The notes below the pieces were generated by a model. That model made no database searches. It was not told where the DNA came from and worked only from the letters and a program-made list of their open reading frames with translations. Of a DNA stretch of 64,000 nucleotides, positions 61,845 through 64,000 are shown one piece after another. The stretch is taken from positions 1,426,001 through 1,490,000 of the forward strand of contig NZ_PYYB01000001.1 of the NCBI RefSeq assembly GCF_003044185.1, given 5' to 3'. How positions within the stretch are numbered: position 1 is the stretch's first letter; each line of letters begins with the position of its first letter. This DNA comes from Paraconexibacter algicola. GTDB lineage: Bacteria > Actinomycetota > Thermoleophilia > Solirubrobacterales > Solirubrobacteraceae. The position numbers and the translations under genes are program-made.

Positions 61845-63228
61845 GCGCGAGGATCTCCCGCGCCGCGCGGCGGCCCTCGAGCAGCGCTCCGTGCACGGTC
61901 GCGGAGCGCCGCGGGTGCGTCGCCTCGCCCGCGATCCACAGCCGCCCGCCGACCGGCCGGCCGAGCGCCCGACGGTCCGCCGCCCCGGCGCCCGCCGGGG
62001 CGTAGGAGTAGGCGCCGCGCGTGAGCGGGTCGCGCGCCCAGTCCGTCGTGCGCACGCCGACCGGCTCGGGCATCCCCGCACCGTGGATCGTCCGCAGCGC
62101 CGCCACCGCCCGGGCCACCCGCTGCGCCGGGGGCAGGCCGGCCAGCGCGCGGGCCGCGCCGCCGCCGTTCAGCGCCATCAGCGCGGGCGCGTCGCCGACG
62201 CGGTCGAGGTTGAAGAACGCCGAGAACGGCGCGCCCGGTCGGGTGCGGCGCGCGATCAGGTCGACGTCGTCCCAGAACGCCTCCTCGAACCGCAGCACGA
62301 CCTTCTCGTAGCGACCCAGCCGCAGCCGCCGCAGCGCCCGCGCGTGCGCCGCGGGCAGGCCCTCGGGCAGCCGGATCACGCCCGCGGCCAGCACGCCGAT
62401 CGACGGCGTCAGCACGGCGAATGCGGCGCGCGTCCGGCCGGACGGGGTGTGGACGACCACCCCGCCGGCGGAGCGGTCGATCCGCCGAACGGGGGAGCGC
62501 AGCACGACCCGCAGGTCGCGGGCGAGCGCGCCCGCGAGGCGGTCCAGGCCGTCCGGGACGACGAGCTGCGGTCCGGGGAAGTCGCCCTCGGCGAGCATCT
62601 CGCCGAGCGACAGCTGCGCGAGCGTCGCGCCGTGGTCCTCCGCCAGGGCGGTGAGCGACAGCCGCAGCTCGCGCGCCCGGTCGGCGGGCAGGCCGTACGC
62701 GTCGATCCCGGCGGCCAGCACGTCGCCGACCGCGGCGCGCGGATCGCCCTCCTCCTCGGCGAGGTCGTAGAACCGCTCGACGTCGCGCTCGAGCCGCTCG
62801 AGCGTCGCCTCGGGGATCCGCTCCCCGTCGCCGTCGTACACCACGACGGTGCCGTCGCCCTGCTCCCCGCCGACGTCGAAGACCGCGGTCTCGACGTCCG
62901 CGTCACGGGCCAGCGCGGTCAGCGGGTTGCCGTCGCGGCCGTGGATCCAGGAGGCGCCGAGGTCGACCGGCAGGTCCTCCCAGCCGCGGTCGGTGTGCAC
63001 GCGACCGCCGATCCGCTCCCCGGCCTCGAGCACGAGCACGTCGAGGCCGCCGTCCTGCAGCGCCCGGGCGGCCCCGAGGCCGGCCATGCCGGCCCCGACC
63101 ACCACGACGTCGACCCGGCGGGCGGGCTCCTCGTCGCCGCCGCACGCGCCGAGCGCGGTCGCGGAGACGGCGGCCAGCGACGTGGCGAGGAACTCGCGGC
63201 GCCGCAGGCCCCGGACCGGGTCGCTCAC
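61834..63228 (-). CDS. Tat-exported FAD-dependent amine oxidase, lipoprotein
   Basis: The 464-residue protein starts with a Tat signal (R-R-R-E-F-L) that ends in a lipobox A-C (G-A-C near residue 29), so it is likely folded in the cytosol and lipid-anchored outside. FAD binding is shown by V-V-V-G-A-G-M-A-G-L near residue 42 and E-A-G-E-R-I-G-G-R; the C-terminus has G-E-A-T-H-P. The family oxidises amines, including polyamines. Substrate unknown. The stop overlaps the secreted protein gene by 11 bp. Confidence 0.87.
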   Translation of the reverse strand: MSDPVRGLRRREFLATSLAAVSATALGACGGDEEPARRVDVVVVGAGMAGLGAARALQDGGLDVLVLEAGERIGGRVHTDRGWEDLPVDLGASWIHGRDGNPLTALARDADVETAVFDVGGEQGDGTVVVYDGDGERIPEATLERLERDVERFYDLAEEEGDPRAAVGDVLAAGIDAYGLPADRARELRLSLTALAEDHGATLAQLSLGEMLAEGDFPGPQLVVPDGLDRLAGALARDLRVVLRSPVRRIDRSAGGVVVHTPSGRTRAAFAVLTPSIGVLAAGVIRLPEGLPAAHARALRRLRLGRYEKVVLRFEEAFWDDVDLIARRTRPGAPFSAFFNLDRVGDAPALMALNGGGAARALAGLPPAQRVARAVAALRTIHGAGMPEPVGVRTTDWARDPLTRGAYSYAPAGAGAADRRALGRPVGGRLWIAGEATHPRRSATVHGALLEGRRAAREILALSG

Positions 63229-63944
63229 GGCGACGCGTCCGCGGGGAAGAGGCGCGGGTCGTTGGTGATGATCCCCGCGACCCCGAGGCGCTCCAGCGCG
63301 GCGATCCGGGCGGCGTCGTCGACCGTCCAGACGTACAGCTCGCCGCCCGCGTCCGCGACCGCGCGGGCCAGGCGCGGGGTGACGAGCGACCAGTGCGCCA
63401 TCAGCGCGTCGACCCGGCCGGCGCGGATCGCGGCCGCCGCCTGCCGCGGCACGGTGCGGCGCAGCACGCCGACCGCCCCGTACGCGAGCGGGCGGGTCAG
63501 CGGGTGCGCGAGGTAGTCGCGGCGGACCTTCGGCACCGACCAGCCCAGGCGGATCTCCGGGGCGATCGCGCGCAGCCGCGCCAGCGACGCGACCTCCATC
63601 GTCGAGATCAGCGTCCGCTCGGTCAGGCCGTGCTCGCGCAGCGCGGCGACGACCCGGTCCTCGTAGCCGGGGAGCTTCAGGTCGACGTCCAGCTCGATCC
63701 CCGCGAAGGCGGGCGCGGCGAGGTGCGCGAGGCCCTGCTGGAGCGTCAGCGGCTCGCGTGCCGCGGCGTCCTCGTAGTCGTGGGCGAGGAGCAGGGCGCC
63801 GGTGCCGTCCTGGTGGGCGGGGAGGACGTCGAACTCGATCATGTCGACGCCCAGCCCGAGGGCCGCGTCGAAGCTCGCGGCCGTGTTGCCGTGCGCGAGC
63901 GCGTGCGCGCCCTTGTGCCCCACGCGCCGGGGCCGGTCCCTCAC
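63225..63944 (-). CDS. Glycerophosphodiester phosphodiesterase (GDPD)
   Basis: The 239-residue protein has the GDPD metal and catalytic motifs: V-G-H-K-G at the start, H-G-N-T, I-E-F-D-V and L-A-H-D, then D-V-D-L-K and a C-terminal T-N-D-P. It hydrolyses glycerophosphodiesters to glycerol-3-phosphate and an alcohol. A GTG at 63944 overlaps the upstream gene stop in GTGA, as is normal in this genome; an ATG at 63953 and a GTG at 63962 are alternatives. It is coupled to the amine oxidase by another 4-nt overlap. Confidence 0.88.
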   Translation of the reverse strand: MRDRPRRVGHKGAHALAHGNTAASFDAALGLGVDMIEFDVLPAHQDGTGALLLAHDYEDAAAREPLTLQQGLAHLAAPAFAGIELDVDLKLPGYEDRVVAALREHGLTERTLISTMEVASLARLRAIAPEIRLGWSVPKVRRDYLAHPLTRPLAYGAVGVLRRTVPRQAAAAIRAGRVDALMAHWSLVTPRLARAVADAGGELYVWTVDDAARIAALERLGVAGIITNDPRLFPADASP

Positions 63945-64000
63945 CGCTGACATCCCGGGCACCAGTATGTCGAGCGGTTGTCGTCCCCGAGGCGTCCCAT
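63941..64000 (-). CDS. Fpg/Nei family DNA glycosylase, C-terminal fragment cut by the window edge
   Basis: A minus-strand frame runs to the window edge and ends at TGA 63941-63943. Its last 19 codons include R-S-T-Y-W-C-P-G-C-Q-R, the end of the zinc finger of formamidopyrimidine/endonuclease VIII-type glycosylases that remove oxidised bases. The Y-W-C-P-G-C-Q form is closer to Nei than to MutM. The rest of the gene lies outside the window. It overlaps the GDPD gene by 4 nt. Confidence 0.75.
   Translation of the reverse strand: MGRLGDDNRSTYWCPGCQR

Noticed and set aside
1-64000. CRISPR arrays, tRNA/rRNA genes, insertion sequences, prophage genes
   Set aside because: No short regularly spaced repeats with spacers, no cloverleaf, no transposase, integrase or phage structural motifs were seen.

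Overview
The window is about 64 kb of very GC-rich DNA, densely packed with genes. Most transcription units start without a Shine-Dalgarno sequence, and most genes within operons overlap by 4 nt. Gene content fits a high-GC actinobacterium, perhaps class Thermoleophilia (Solirubrobacterales-like): an aerobic cobalamin pathway with a CobN/ChlI-ChlD chelatase, CIRCE-controlled groESL, CGNR-type and PucR-type regulators, DUF4349 beside an ECF sigma factor, and many secreted repeat proteins. That placement is inference; no rRNA or tRNA is present to confirm it.

Layout. 1-4121: end of a surface protein with Cys-paired repeats, a shared terminator and a lipoprotein. 4189-6755: ferredoxin, a molybdopterin oxidoreductase with a reductase-like SDR, and a secreted protein. 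6752-11300: amidase, then a three-gene operon (CGNR regulator, MFS carrier, citrate-synthase-like enzyme). 11297-12434: MarR regulator, a 14-bp palindromic operator and a membrane protein. 12440-12624: two copies of a palindromic repeat.

12652-36376 is a cobalamin locus. A BluB-CobT fusion runs leftward. A cobalamin riboswitch then opens an 18-kb rightward operon: cbtB, cbtA, a histidine phosphatase, cbiB, cobQ, cobN, chlI-D, cobO, an ApgM-like metalloenzyme, cobB, a CobU-CobD fusion, cobL, cobM, cobF, cobK. A second riboswitch drives a leftward operon that meets it: cobG, cobH, a CobI-CobJ fusion and possibly a small zinc ribbon. Together they cover the oxygen-dependent route from precorrin-2 to the activated nucleotide loop. 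Uroporphyrinogen methyltransferase (cobA) and cobalamin synthase (cobS/cobV) are not in the window. The ApgM-like gene is the most unusual member.

36416-50872 is a mixed region: membrane protein, MOSC protein, Ohr, acyl-CoA synthetase, secreted lipase and M28-like peptidase, PucR regulator, DUF2237 protein, a DrrAB-type exporter, a DHA2 exporter, and a secreted metzincin-like protease. 50940-53017 is groESL with two CIRCE operators. 53078-64000 holds an FkbM methyltransferase, a 1,103-residue secreted protein ending in octapeptide repeats, ASCH, Nudix and Crp-family genes, an ECF sigma factor with a DUF4349 partner, a Tat-exported amine oxidase, a GDPD phosphodiesterase, and the last 19 codons of an Fpg/Nei DNA glycosylase cut by the window edge.
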